This document shows positions 25,012 to 33,039 of a stretch of 64,000 nucleotides of DNA, in pieces. The number at the start of each line of letters is the position of its first letter. The first letter of the stretch is position 1. The notes beneath the pieces were generated by a model. It worked only from the letters and a program-made list of their open reading frames with translations. It was not told where the DNA came from and did not search any database. The translations under genes were made by a program, and so were the position numbers. Source of the DNA: Ruminococcaceae bacterium UBA5406 (lineage in GTDB: Bacteria; Bacillota; Clostridia; Oscillospirales; Acutalibacteraceae); NCBI GenBank assembly GCA_002407675.1, contig DHNW01000028.1, positions 49,006 to 113,005 on the forward strand. Reading direction: 5' to 3'.

Positions 25012-25758
25012 TTACCGTTTTAGGAAAGCGGACAAAAATTCTTTTGTCCGCTGATTTTTTGGGTTCTCAAAGACATCTTCCGGAGAGCCCTCTTCTGCAA
25101 TAATACCTTTGTCCATAAAGATAACACGATTGGAAACATCCCGTGCGAATGACATTTCATGGGTTACAATAATCATCGTAAGACCTTCGCTGGCCAGACT
25201 GCGCATGACCGAAAGAACTTCGCCTACCATTTCCGGATCCAGCGCGCTGGTCGGTTCGTCAAAAAGCAGAATTTCCGGCTTCATGGCAAGGGCCCGCGCA
25301 ATGGCGACACGCTGCTGCTGTCCGCCTGAAAGCTGCGATGGCTTTGCATTGATATACTGAGCCATGCCGACCTTTGTCAGGTATTTCAGAGCATTCTTTC
25401 GGGCTTCGCTTTTTTCCATTTTCAGCACTTTTGTCATTCCAGCCATGCAGTTTTGCAGGACTGTCATATTGTGGAAAAGATTAAATGATTGGAAAACCAT
25501 TCCAACTTTGGCGCGGTAGGAACTGAGCCGCCTTTTTTCTAAAATGTTTTTCCCGTGAAACAGGATTTCTCCGCTTGTTGGTGTTTCCAGAAGATTAATG
25601 CACCGCAGCAAGGTGGATTTTCCGGAGCCGGAAGCTCCAATAATGCAGATAACGTCTTTTGGCCAAGTATCAAAGTGGATATCTTTCAGAACTTCGTGTT
25701 CGCCGAATTGTTTCCGGAGGTGCCGAACTTCCAGAATTGGTTCTTTTACTTGCCCCAT
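25012..25758 (-). CDS. glnQ: Polar amino-acid ABC transporter ATP-binding protein
   Basis: A 248-residue ATPase with Walker A GASGSGKSTLLRCINLLE, Q-loop VFQSFNLF, signature LSGGQQQRVAIARALAMKPE, Walker B ILLFDEPTSALDPE and the switch His in IVTHEMSF. This is the GlnQ/HisP pattern for polar amino acids. It overlaps the preceding binding-protein/permease gene by 13 bp, so the pair forms a complete importer like lactococcal GlnPQ. An inverted repeat (GCGGACAAAA with TTTTGTCCGC, 25028-25051) lies inside the last codons and might aid termination. Confidence 0.93.
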   Translation of the reverse strand: MGQVKEPILEVRHLRKQFGEHEVLKDIHFDTWPKDVICIIGASGSGKSTLLRCINLLETPTSGEILFHGKNILEKRRLSSYRAKVGMVFQSFNLFHNMTVLQNCMAGMTKVLKMEKSEARKNALKYLTKVGMAQYINAKPSQLSGGQQQRVAIARALAMKPEILLFDEPTSALDPEMVGEVLSVMRSLASEGLTMIIVTHEMSFARDVSNRVIFMDKGIIAEEGSPEDVFENPKNQRTKEFLSAFLKR

Positions 25759-27425
25759 TTGTGCATCCTTCCTTTAGGCCTGACCGGATTGGTTCCAGTA
25801 GGGTCTGACATGGCATCCAAATCAACAAGCGTGTAATAGCCGGAGCCGTCGATCTTGCGTTCGATCCACCTCAGGAGGCGGGAACAGATAAATGTCATCA
25901 AAAAATAGATAACACTGATAATGAAGAACGCTTCGAAAAATTTATAGGAAGCGCCGGCGGCGCTGTTGGCTTCAAAGTACAGTTCCGTTACACTGATAAC
26001 ATTCAGAACAGATGTGTCCTTAATGTTGATGATAAGGTTATTCCCGATCTGCGGCAGAATGTTTCGTATCGTCTGCGGCAGGATGACGCTTCCCATTGTC
26101 TGCCAGTGTGTCATCCCAAGTGCTTCTGCCGCTTCCGTTTGACCGGTTTCAACCGATTGGATTCCACCGCGGACAGTTTCCGCCATATAAGCGCCTGTAT
26201 TGATGGAAACGACAAAAAACCCGGCCGCCATTGGACTCATGTCTAGATGAAAAACCGACATGGAGCCAAAATACAGAACCATGGCTTGCACCATCATTGG
26301 TGTGCCGCGGAAAATCTCTATGTATGCCGCAAGAAGAAATTGAAGCAGTCCATACAAGGCTTTGATTCCCCAGTTGTTTTTGGGGCGCGGCTTCGGAATC
26401 GTACGCAGCACGCCGACCAGAAGACCGATTGCGCAGCCGATCAATGTGCCGACCAGCGCAAGCTCTATTGTGACCAGGGCGCCGTGCAGGAACAAGTCTC
26501 CGTATTGGTTCAGAAGTTTCATGACCCAATAGGCAAAGCTGTTGTTTCCCTCTTGGGCAGTGCCTTCCGCAGGCTGTAACTGATTCAGCGGCTGCTGAGC
26601 AGCCGCTGAATTCATAATTTGCGTGCGTTCACTTTCGCTGATGCCGGCAAGAGCTTTGTTTATGGCTTCCCGCAGCTCGGGTTTCTTTTTGTTAACAGCG
26701 ATTGCTATGTCCATTTGCTCTTTTGGAACTTTCAGATCCTTGTCGTTTTCCAGATCAATTTTTATGAGGTCTTTATTTGCATAGGTTGCCGCCAGCGCAG
26801 TCGGCTTATCGCAAAGAAGCACGTCGGTTTTTCCGGTTTGAAGGGCTACAATCATGGTAGGCATGTCCGCAATTGCGGGTTGGATGACGGCGTCAGGGAT
26901 TTGATACAGAAGTGTGTACCAGACCGTGCTTTGCTGGGAGGTACAGGAAGCCCCTTTCAGGTCAGCAATTGATTTCGCATTTTCAAAACGGCCGCCATTT
27001 TTGACCAGCGCATAAATCGTGGCCTTGTAATAATCATCGGTAAAATCAACAGTTTTTTTCCGATCGGCCGTCGCACTCATCCCGGCTATGGCTGCATCCA
27101 ATTTTCCCGTGGCGACGCCGGTGGCGAGGCCGCCCCATTCCGTTTTAACGATTTCGAGTTTATACCCAGTGGCTTCGGCAATCTTTTTGGCAATTTTAAC
27201 ATCGTAGCCATTGGCATACTCGGTTCCGTTACTAATCCGCACAGCACCGTTGGAATCATTGGTCTGTGACCAGTTGTAAGGGGCATAACTGCATTCCATT
27301 CCAACTTTTAAAATTTTCTTTTCGTCGTCCGTATCGGCAGCACGGAAAGACTGAGCGGCAAAAAGTGCCGTGGAAAGTGTAACAAGCAAAAAAAGTATAG
27401 TGCATCTTCGGATTCGGTTTTTCAT
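25746..27425 (-). CDS. Amino-acid ABC transporter: fused substrate-binding protein and permease
   Basis: A 559-residue fusion. A signal-type N-terminus (RRCTILFLLVTLSTALFAAQ) leads into a periplasmic-binding-protein-like domain, about residues 40-290 (KVGMECSYAPYNW, AIAGMSATADRKKTVDFTDD). A HisM/GlnP permease domain with about five helices follows, residues 320-545, carrying the EAA loop EAAEALGMTHWQTMGSVILP. The start is ATG 27425, with AGAGGATTT upstream. It imports a polar amino acid such as glutamine or cystine; specificity is unknown. It forms an operon with the ATPase gene. A strong TTGACT/TATAAT promoter lies 115 bases upstream. Confidence 0.92.
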   Translation of the reverse strand: MKNRIRRCTILFLLVTLSTALFAAQSFRAADTDDEKKILKVGMECSYAPYNWSQTNDSNGAVRISNGTEYANGYDVKIAKKIAEATGYKLEIVKTEWGGLATGVATGKLDAAIAGMSATADRKKTVDFTDDYYKATIYALVKNGGRFENAKSIADLKGASCTSQQSTVWYTLLYQIPDAVIQPAIADMPTMIVALQTGKTDVLLCDKPTALAATYANKDLIKIDLENDKDLKVPKEQMDIAIAVNKKKPELREAINKALAGISESERTQIMNSAAAQQPLNQLQPAEGTAQEGNNSFAYWVMKLLNQYGDLFLHGALVTIELALVGTLIGCAIGLLVGVLRTIPKPRPKNNWGIKALYGLLQFLLAAYIEIFRGTPMMVQAMVLYFGSMSVFHLDMSPMAAGFFVVSINTGAYMAETVRGGIQSVETGQTEAAEALGMTHWQTMGSVILPQTIRNILPQIGNNLIINIKDTSVLNVISVTELYFEANSAAGASYKFFEAFFIISVIYFLMTFICSRLLRWIERKIDGSGYYTLVDLDAMSDPTGTNPVRPKGRMHKWGK

Positions 27426-27538
27426 AAATCCTCTTTTCTCCCTCGGTACAGTCATTATCCCAGCCGTTGTTGGAACCGGGAGGACGAACAACATTAATAG
27501 TATTAGAATATATAATTATGATAGTTTTAATAGTGGAA

Positions 27539-27567
27539 ATTATATACTGTAAGAGAAAAAAAGTCAA
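27539..27567 (-). promoter_or_regulatory. Promoter of the amino-acid ABC transporter
   Basis: On the minus strand, TTGACT (27562-27567), 17 bases, then TATAAT (27539-27544). The leader of about 105 bases is AT-rich with no clear riboswitch or T-box. Confidence 0.8.
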
Positions 27568-27728
27568 CCGCGAAATTTTTAGATGAGGGACAAAATAATA
27601 TATTTTTCTCTCAATTTTCTCTCAATTTTTCTTTCCTTGCAGTTCGTTATTGTTCATGGAAATTTGAAATTCATTAATCTAAATATATAGAAATATTTAA
27701 ATATTTTTCAAATAATTAAAAATAATGC

Positions 27729-27755
27729 TTGACAATCCGGGAAAACTGTTATAAG
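27729..27755 (+). promoter_or_regulatory. Promoter of the tRNA-like element and zinc-ribbon gene
   Basis: TTGACA (27729-27734) and TATAAG (27750-27755) with a 15-base spacer, or TAAGCT with 17. Transcription would begin about 15-20 bases ahead of the tRNA-like element. The stretch 27568-27728 is very AT-rich and holds no gene. Confidence 0.6.
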
Positions 27756-27778
27756 CTAAATTCGTGAAAATTATATGT

Positions 27779-27848
27779 GCCCCAGTAGCTTAACGAAAGA
27801 GCATTTGGTTATTTCCAAAGGTTGTCGGTTCAACTCCGTCCCAGGGCA
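27779..27848 (+). tRNA. Degenerate tRNA-like element (possible tRNA pseudogene), anticodon unassignable
   Basis: A 70-base segment folds as a tRNA with defects. The acceptor has 5 of 7 pairs (27779-27785 with 27841-27847; the C-A and A-C pairs at the fifth and sixth positions fail). The D-stem is GCTT/GAGC with a 7-base loop lacking the usual GG. The anticodon stem TTTGG/CCAAA is perfect but the loop has six bases (TTATTT) instead of seven. The T-arm has a consensus loop (TTCAACT fits TTCRANY) and one mismatch. CCA is not encoded; the next bases are AAAA. It sits between a promoter and a zinc-ribbon gene, with no terminator between them. Confidence 0.55.
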
Positions 27849-27877
27849 AAAAAATCACATAGAGTGAGGTAAATTGT

Positions 27878-28159
27878 ATGTTTGAAGACAAAACGTTAGT
27901 CTGCCAGGAATGCGGGAAGGAGTTTATTTGGACTGCCGGTGAACAGGAATTTTACGCGGAGAAGGGTTTTACCAATGAACCCAAAAGATGCCCTGAATGC
28001 CGCAAAGCCCGCAGAATGAACCAGAAGCCGCAGCGTGAAATGTACGATGCAGTGTGCGCTAATTGCGGTGCCCCTTGCAAAGTGCCGTTCCAGCCGACTG
28101 AAGGCCGCCCGGTTTACTGCAGTGAATGCTTTGCCAAAATGAAAGAACAGCAGGGCTGA
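27878..28159 (+). CDS. Small zinc-ribbon protein (zf-trcl type)
   Basis: A 93-residue protein with four CxxC knuckles: CQECGKEF and CPECRKARR in the first half, CANCGAPC and YCSECFAKM in the second. The N-terminal half (FIWTAGEQEFYAEKGFTNEP) matches the 'probable zinc-ribbon' zf-trcl family, common in Clostridia; the C-terminal half resembles a CxxC_CXXC_SSSS module. GAGGT precedes the ATG. It is 29 bases after the tRNA-like element, and a strong terminator follows. Function of the family is unknown; nucleic-acid or protein binding is likely from the fold. Confidence 0.85.
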   Translation: MFEDKTLVCQECGKEFIWTAGEQEFYAEKGFTNEPKRCPECRKARRMNQKPQREMYDAVCANCGAPCKVPFQPTEGRPVYCSECFAKMKEQQG

Positions 28160-28185
28160 ATATCCGCTTTCTGGATGAAGCATCA

Positions 28186-28226
28186 AAGCGATAAATGTAC
28201 TTTTTGTACATTTATCGCTTTTTTAC
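28186..28226 (+). terminator. Rho-independent terminator of the zinc-ribbon gene
   Basis: A perfect 15-bp stem, AAGCGATAAATGTAC (28186-28200) with GTACATTTATCGCTT (28206-28220), followed by a T run. Confidence 0.92.
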
Positions 28227-28279
28227 TATCTTATTGCTATCTGCTTGCCAGCTTTTTGCTGTAGTTATAAAAATCAGGA

Positions 28280-29473
28280 TTATGAATCCTTAAAGATAGA
28301 ATCCATGTCTTCTGTGACCGAAGGCTCAATCAAACCATCCTGAACCATGTTCTGCATGATTTTTATAGCTGCGCCGTGCGACATTCGCTTCCGGTAGGGT
28401 CTGTCTTCCGTCAGTGCCTGATAGATATCCACACAGGCGAGGATACGGGAATTGAAATCCAACTGATTGGCGTTCAGTCCGTATGGGTAGCCGGATCCAT
28501 TCAGCTTTTCGTGGTGGTTGGAAGCCCATTCCGTGATATTCTCAAATCCCTTGATCGTTTCAATGATTTTACGGGTATAAAAGGGATGGGATTGGATTAT
28601 CATGGTTTCTTTTTTGTTTAATTTTCCTGGTTTATCAAGAATGGAATTGGAAACTGCCAGTTTCCCAAGGTCGTGCAGATCGGCGGCAATGCGCATTTGC
28701 CAGTAGGTGGTATCATCAAATTCGTAATATTGGCAGATAAATCCTGTCTTTTCACTAATTCCTCGGGAATGGGACCCGGTGAACGGCGATTTAGCATCAA
28801 TAACCCGGCTGAAAATCTGAGAGATACTGCGGATCTGCTTATAGTTAAACTCCCGGATTACGCGGGGCATCATGGAAATAAGCGTGTTTTTAACGAACAT
28901 ATCGTCCATGCCAAGCCAGAATTCCAGATGGCCGCTCAGTTCAAGCATGGCATCATAAACAACCGGATCAAAGAATCGTCGGTTTTGTTTTACGGACTTG
29001 ACAATATCATCACAGTCCCACCCAAGTGAATACCGGATTGCGACATAATCGGCCAGCGCAATAATTCTGGAATACAGAGGGATCTGGTTTCCGGATATCC
29101 CAAAAAAGCCGCTGCCGTCATAGTGCTCATGATGATAGAGAATAACATTCTGCTGACGGTTGAGGAAGGGAAATGTCTCTATGTTTTTTTCGCCTTCAAT
29201 GCAGTGCGCCGAATTCATTTCCATGGAAATTTCCGTTTCCAGCTGAAACCGGCTGCTATTCTGCAGCGAGGCCATTACCCCGTTGTCATGAAGCAGGGAA
29301 TAAGAAATCAGGTCAAAAAGATGCCTGTCAGACATAGACAGCGCGTGAGCGATCCTGGCGGAAATGTAAGCAACACGCATGCCGTGGTTTGTATTGTTAT
29401 GAAGGACTTCCTTTTCTGAAAAGTCTAAGGTCTTTGAAAGGGAAATCAGCAGTTCATTGACGTTGAACAGCAT
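28280..29473 (-). CDS. Tandem HD/HD-GYP domain protein, probable cyclic-di-GMP phosphodiesterase
   Basis: A 397-residue protein with two HD modules. The first (residues about 30-200) has HGMRVAYISARIAHAL, LLHDNGV and YHHEHYDGSGFFG. The second (about 225-390) has GSHSRGISEKTGF, DLHDLGKLAVSNSILDKPGK and HHEKLNGSGYPYG, the full HD-GYP pattern. HD-GYP enzymes hydrolyse cyclic di-GMP. The start is ATG 29473; an extension to 29623 runs through the promoter. There is no membrane or sensor domain, so it is cytosolic. An extended -10 (TGCTATAAT, box at 29549-29554) lies upstream. No partner gene is adjacent. Confidence 0.88.
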   Translation of the reverse strand: MLFNVNELLISLSKTLDFSEKEVLHNNTNHGMRVAYISARIAHALSMSDRHLFDLISYSLLHDNGVMASLQNSSRFQLETEISMEMNSAHCIEGEKNIETFPFLNRQQNVILYHHEHYDGSGFFGISGNQIPLYSRIIALADYVAIRYSLGWDCDDIVKSVKQNRRFFDPVVYDAMLELSGHLEFWLGMDDMFVKNTLISMMPRVIREFNYKQIRSISQIFSRVIDAKSPFTGSHSRGISEKTGFICQYYEFDDTTYWQMRIAADLHDLGKLAVSNSILDKPGKLNKKETMIIQSHPFYTRKIIETIKGFENITEWASNHHEKLNGSGYPYGLNANQLDFNSRILACVDIYQALTEDRPYRKRMSHGAAIKIMQNMVQDGLIEPSVTEDMDSIFKDS

Positions 29474-29548
29474 AAAACAACCACTCTTTATCATTGAGAT
29501 AAGTCGGTAAATCCAGCAATATATCAATAAAATAATGCAGCTTATGTT

Positions 29549-29554
29549 ATTATA
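29549..29554 (-). promoter_or_regulatory. Extended -10 box for the HD-GYP gene
   Basis: On the minus strand, TGC-TATAAT lacks a good -35 box, as is common for extended -10 promoters. Beyond it, 29560-29780 contains no convincing gene on either strand and nothing else I could identify. Confidence 0.4.
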
Positions 29555-29783
29555 GCAGTCATTTTTCTGCATATTTTTCCATTTGAAACGGAATAGTAAG
29601 ATAAAGAATTTTGAATGTGCCAAATTTAACGAATTAATATCGAAAATTTTATATAATCTTCATAGCGCACTCTTTTTATCAGTTTCTTGCTCGGGCAGCT
29701 GTTTCTCGAGGGATAAGGTATCAGAAACCGTGCACCAATACGGAAGCAGAATATTTTACCTGATGATGAATAACCAATGCTGT

Positions 29784-29816
29784 TGCCGGCTTCGGGAGAA
29801 AGTCCCGAAGCCGGCA
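29784..29816 (-). terminator. Strong hairpin after the ArnB-like aminotransferase gene
   Basis: A perfect 14-bp GC-rich stem, TGCCGGCTTCGGGA (29784-29797) with TCCCGAAGCCGGCA (29803-29816), lies 24 bases beyond the stop codon at 29840. The minus-strand tail (ACAGCATTGG) is not T-rich, so termination may be inefficient. Confidence 0.55.
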
Positions 29817-29839
29817 CATTCTGCTGTAAATTTTGCGGC

Positions 29840-31018
29840 TCATTTATGGTATTTTTCAACAATATCCCGGACGGCGGCCACAATATAGTCGGATTGTTCC
29901 TCTGTGAGGGTTGGATACAGGGGGAGGGAGATAATCCGTTCAAAATGTTTTTCAGTCTGGGGGAAGTCGCCCTTTTGGAATCCGTACCGCTTTGTATAGG
30001 TACTCATGTCCGTAACGGGTATAAAGTGTACGCTGGTACCGACATTGCGCTCGTTCAGTTCCGTAATAAACTGATCCCTGCCGATCGTCAGCAGTTCAGG
30101 CACAATACGCAGGACATACAGGTGCCATGAATGGGTGGTGTATTCCGGAACAAACGGAGGTTCCACAGCGTCGATTTTGGCAAATTCGCGCTGGTATTTT
30201 TGGGCGATTTTGAGCCGGCGCAGCTGCATGTCCTCCAAGCGGGAAAGCTGAACCAAACCGAGCGCCGCCTGAATGTCGAACATATTGTATTTAAATCCCG
30301 GTTCACAGATGTCGTATTGCCAGGTTCCGCCCTTCGCGTACCGGTTCCAGGCATTGTGACTCATACCCTGTCCGGCCCAGATACGCGCTTTTGCGTCGAT
30401 CTGGTCGTCGTCCGTCACCAGCATACCGCCTTCGCCCGTCGTAAGGTTTTTCGTGGCATAGAAACTGTAGGCGGCCGTGCCTTTCAAGTGGTTTCCAATC
30501 AGCCTTCCCTTGTACCGGCTTCCCAGCGCGTGCGCGGCGTCTTCCGAGACAAACAGGCCGTATTTGTCCGCCATTTCATAAATTCGGTCAAGGTCGCATA
30601 CCTGCCCGCTGTAATGCACTGGAATGACCGCTTTGGTTCTGGGCGTAATTTTCTTTTCGATTTCGTCCGGATCAATACAGCCCGTTTGGTAATCAATATC
30701 GGCAAAAACCGGAGTTGCACCTACATGAAGGATCGTATTTGCAGTAGAAGCGAATGTCATCGGCGTTGTGATGACTTCGTCCCCTTTGCCGATCCCGGCG
30801 GAAAGCAAAGCCACATGCAGAGCGGCAGTGCAGGAATTCATGGCAACGGCATGTTTGGCACCAAGGTATTTGGCAAATTCCTGTTCGAATTTCACCGTGC
30901 GGGGCCCCTTGGCAATCCAGCCCGACCGCAGAGTCTCCACAACTTCATGGATCTCAGCATCGGTTAGATCCGGCTGATTATAAGGAATAAATGTCTCTCT
31001 TTTTGTAAAGTTACTCAA
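29840..31018 (-). CDS. DegT/DnrJ/EryC1 sugar aminotransferase (ArnB/PglE-like)
   Basis: A 392-residue PLP enzyme of the sugar nucleotide 4-aminotransferase group. The PLP lysine sits in SFYATKNLTTGEGGMLVTDD, matching ArnB/PglE-type enzymes that aminate UDP-4-keto sugars. Other motifs are SGWIAKGPRTVKFEQEFAKY, the cofactor Asp in LFVSEDAAHALGS and HSWHLYV. It starts at TTG 31018 with AAAGGAG upstream. It is transcribed away from the diacetamido-mannuronate operon through a divergent promoter pair. No 4,6-dehydratase gene is in the window, so its keto-sugar must come from elsewhere. Confidence 0.88.
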   Translation of the reverse strand: MSNFTKRETFIPYNQPDLTDAEIHEVVETLRSGWIAKGPRTVKFEQEFAKYLGAKHAVAMNSCTAALHVALLSAGIGKGDEVITTPMTFASTANTILHVGATPVFADIDYQTGCIDPDEIEKKITPRTKAVIPVHYSGQVCDLDRIYEMADKYGLFVSEDAAHALGSRYKGRLIGNHLKGTAAYSFYATKNLTTGEGGMLVTDDDQIDAKARIWAGQGMSHNAWNRYAKGGTWQYDICEPGFKYNMFDIQAALGLVQLSRLEDMQLRRLKIAQKYQREFAKIDAVEPPFVPEYTTHSWHLYVLRIVPELLTIGRDQFITELNERNVGTSVHFIPVTDMSTYTKRYGFQKGDFPQTEKHFERIISLPLYPTLTEEQSDYIVAAVRDIVEKYHK

Positions 31019-31118
31019 AATCTATGATCTCCTTTTATTCATACCTAGAAAGAAATCCCAGAAATAGCGGTTTTTCACAAATCGGCTGCGGCAGAACTGT
31101 CTGCCGATGTCGGAAAAT

Positions 31119-31147
31119 ATGATAGCGCCTTTCTCCTTCAAAGTCAA
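31119..31147 (-). promoter_or_regulatory. Promoter of the ArnB-like gene
   Basis: On the minus strand, TTGACT (31142-31147), 17 bases, then TATCAT (31119-31124). The 5' leader contains a small hairpin, CGGCAGA-ACTG-TCTGCCG (about 31089-31106). Confidence 0.65.
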
Positions 31148-31175
31148 TCCGGAAGTCTGACTTGAATGGAATACA

Positions 31176-31204
31176 TTGACTAGAGGCTTCCTTAGAGATA
31201 TAAT
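31176..31204 (+). promoter_or_regulatory. Promoter of the diacetamido-mannuronate operon
   Basis: TTGACT (31176-31181), 17 bases, then TATAAT (31199-31204). It is divergent from the promoter at 31119-31147, and both use the same TTGACT -35 sequence, so the two units may be co-regulated. Confidence 0.75.
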
Positions 31205-31306
31205 AGACCCGTTGCACGGGAACCATACGGTATTTTGGAAATATTCTGGAAATTTTGGGCCAAAATACTTGCAGACGTGAAAATTAGGAGAAACGGTGAA
31301 ACGGCT

Positions 31307-31888
31307 GTGGAAAAACCGAGTTATTTTGCGCACCCGAGTGCCTGTGTGGATCCGGATGCCCGAGTCGGAGCCGGTACAAAGATCTGGCATTTCTGCCATA
31401 TCAGTGCGGGCTGCGAAATTGGCGGGAACTGTACGCTGGGTCAGAATGTTTTTGTTGCACCAGGTGTTAAAATTGGGAGTAACTGCAAAATCCAGAACAA
31501 TGTATCAATTTATGAAGGAGTAGAGCTGGGCAATTATGTGTTTTGCGGACCGTCCATGGTGTTCACGAACGTTCAGCGCCCGCGCTGCCGGTATCCGCAG
31601 CGCGGTTCCCAGTTTTACTTGCGCACGCCGGTAGGCGACGGCGCCAGTATCGGCGCCAACGCGACGATTGTATGCGGCCACAAAATTGGCAGTAACGCAT
31701 TTGTCGCCGCAGGCAGCGTTGTGACCAAAGATGTTCCGGACCATGCCATCGTGATGGGCTGCCCCGCACGCATCCGGGGATGGGCCTGCGAGTGCGGCGC
31801 CAAACTTGGGGAAGATCTTGTCTGCCCCCGGTGCGGTAAGAAATATATCCGGGCGGAAAACGGCCTGAGTCTGAAGGAGGATCCTTAA
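31307..31888 (+). CDS. wbpD: WbpD-like UDP-sugar 3-N-acetyltransferase
   Basis: A 193-residue left-handed beta-helix acetyltransferase with hexapeptide repeats from about residue 10 to 160 (TKIWHFCHISAGCEIGGNCT, VFVAPGVKIGSN, ATIVCGHKIGSNAFVAAGSV). It matches enzymes that acetylate the 3-amino group of UDP-GlcNAc(3NH2)A. A C-terminal four-cysteine knuckle (CECG, CPRCG) is an extra, seen in some relatives. The start is uncertain: GTG 31307 fits homologues but lies 16 bases from AGGAG, while the better-spaced GTG at 31296 is out of frame. It is the first gene of the operon. Confidence 0.88.
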   Translation: MEKPSYFAHPSACVDPDARVGAGTKIWHFCHISAGCEIGGNCTLGQNVFVAPGVKIGSNCKIQNNVSIYEGVELGNYVFCGPSMVFTNVQRPRCRYPQRGSQFYLRTPVGDGASIGANATIVCGHKIGSNAFVAAGSVVTKDVPDHAIVMGCPARIRGWACECGAKLGEDLVCPRCGKKYIRAENGLSLKEDP

Positions 31889-31893
31889 AAGCC

Positions 31894-33021
31894 ATGCAGA
31901 AGATTGCATTCAACGACCTTGGTGCCCAGTACCGGCATTTAAAAAAGGAAATAGACGCGGGAATTACCCAAGTCATTGAGGAAAACCGTTTTATTTCGGG
32001 CCCGCAGGTGGAAGAACTGGAACATGCGCTTTGCGCTTATACCGGAAGAAATTATTGCGTCACCACGGATAATGGCACTGACGCGCTCCTAATGCCGCTG
32101 ATGGCAAAGGGAATCGGTAAGGGCGATGCGGTTTTTGTTCCGGCTTTTACTTTTTTTGCCTCTTCCGAAGTGGTGAGCCTGGTTGGTGCCACACCGGTTT
32201 TTTGTGATGTGGAGGCGGACTATTTCAGCCTTGACCCGGATTCACTGATTAGTCAGATCGAAAAGACGCTTCGGGAAGGAAAACTGAAGCCGAAAGCCGT
32301 CGTTGCCGTCGATCTGTTTGGGCAGCCGGCAGATTTTGAAAGGCTTCAGACGATCTGCAGCGAGTACGGCCTGTTTCTGGTGGAGGATGCCGCGCAGGGA
32401 TTCGGCGGAGCGATTGGCAGCAAAAAAGCCTGTTCGTTTGGGAATGTTTCCGCTACGAGCTTTTTCCCGGCCAAAGCCCTTGGCTGCTACGGAGACGGAG
32501 GAGCCGTTTTTACCGACAACGAAGAAATGTGCCGTCTGCTGAGATCCATCCGCGTCCACGGGAAAGGCGCTATGAAATATGACAACGTACGCCTTGGGCT
32601 GAACGCAAGGCTGGACACGCTTCAGGCGGCGATTCTGCTTCCGAAGCTCCGTGAGTTCGACCGGGAAAACGAACATCGGATTCGTGCCGCCGCGCGTTAC
32701 GCGGAACAGCTCAGAGGCCGCTTTTCCGTTCCGGAAGTGCGGGCGAACAGCACATCGAGTTTCGCTTATTATACGTTGAAAGCCGCTGATCTGGAAGAGC
32801 GGTCGCGAGCCATGGCCGCGCTGAAAGCTGCGGGAGTTCCATCCATGATTTACTATCCGAAGCCGCTTCACCTGCAGAAGGTTTATGAACCGCTGGGATA
32901 TAAAAAGGGTGATTTCCCGGTTGCAGAGACACTGTGTGAAACGGTTTTCAGCCTGCCTATGCACGGGTATATTACGGACGATGTGATTGATTATATTTGT
33001 TCGGTGTTGAAAAAAATCTGA
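31894..33021 (+). CDS. wbpE: WbpE-like UDP-sugar 3-aminotransferase
   Basis: A 375-residue DegT-family PLP enzyme. The PLP lysine lies in SFFPAKALGCYGDGGAVFTD, a form typical of WbpE, which transfers an amino group from glutamate to UDP-3-keto-GlcNAcA. Other motifs are RFISGPQVEELEHALCAYTG, VEDAAQGFGG and a C-terminal YPKPLHLQKVY. It lies 5 bases after the acetyltransferase gene and 18 before the dehydrogenase gene, so it is co-transcribed with them. With WbpD and WbpB-type partners it accounts for the 3-acetamido group. Confidence 0.9.
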   Translation: MQKIAFNDLGAQYRHLKKEIDAGITQVIEENRFISGPQVEELEHALCAYTGRNYCVTTDNGTDALLMPLMAKGIGKGDAVFVPAFTFFASSEVVSLVGATPVFCDVEADYFSLDPDSLISQIEKTLREGKLKPKAVVAVDLFGQPADFERLQTICSEYGLFLVEDAAQGFGGAIGSKKACSFGNVSATSFFPAKALGCYGDGGAVFTDNEEMCRLLRSIRVHGKGAMKYDNVRLGLNARLDTLQAAILLPKLREFDRENEHRIRAAARYAEQLRGRFSVPEVRANSTSSFAYYTLKAADLEERSRAMAALKAAGVPSMIYYPKPLHLQKVYEPLGYKKGDFPVAETLCETVFSLPMHGYITDDVIDYICSVLKKI

Positions 33022-33039
33022 AAAGACGAGGGAATCAAT

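Noticed and set aside
27426..27540. T-box or riboswitch in the leader of the amino-acid transporter
   Set aside because: The leader is AT-rich, lacks a T-box sequence and has no terminator hairpin.
29583..29888. 101-codon reading frame between HD-GYP and aminotransferase genes
   Set aside because: It overlaps the terminator hairpin and the aminotransferase 3' end, has no ribosome binding site and no recognisable features.
31296..31523. Alternative gene starting at the well-spaced GTG 31296
   Set aside because: Its product is Arg-rich with no family features, while the overlapping frame encodes a clear hexapeptide-repeat acetyltransferase.
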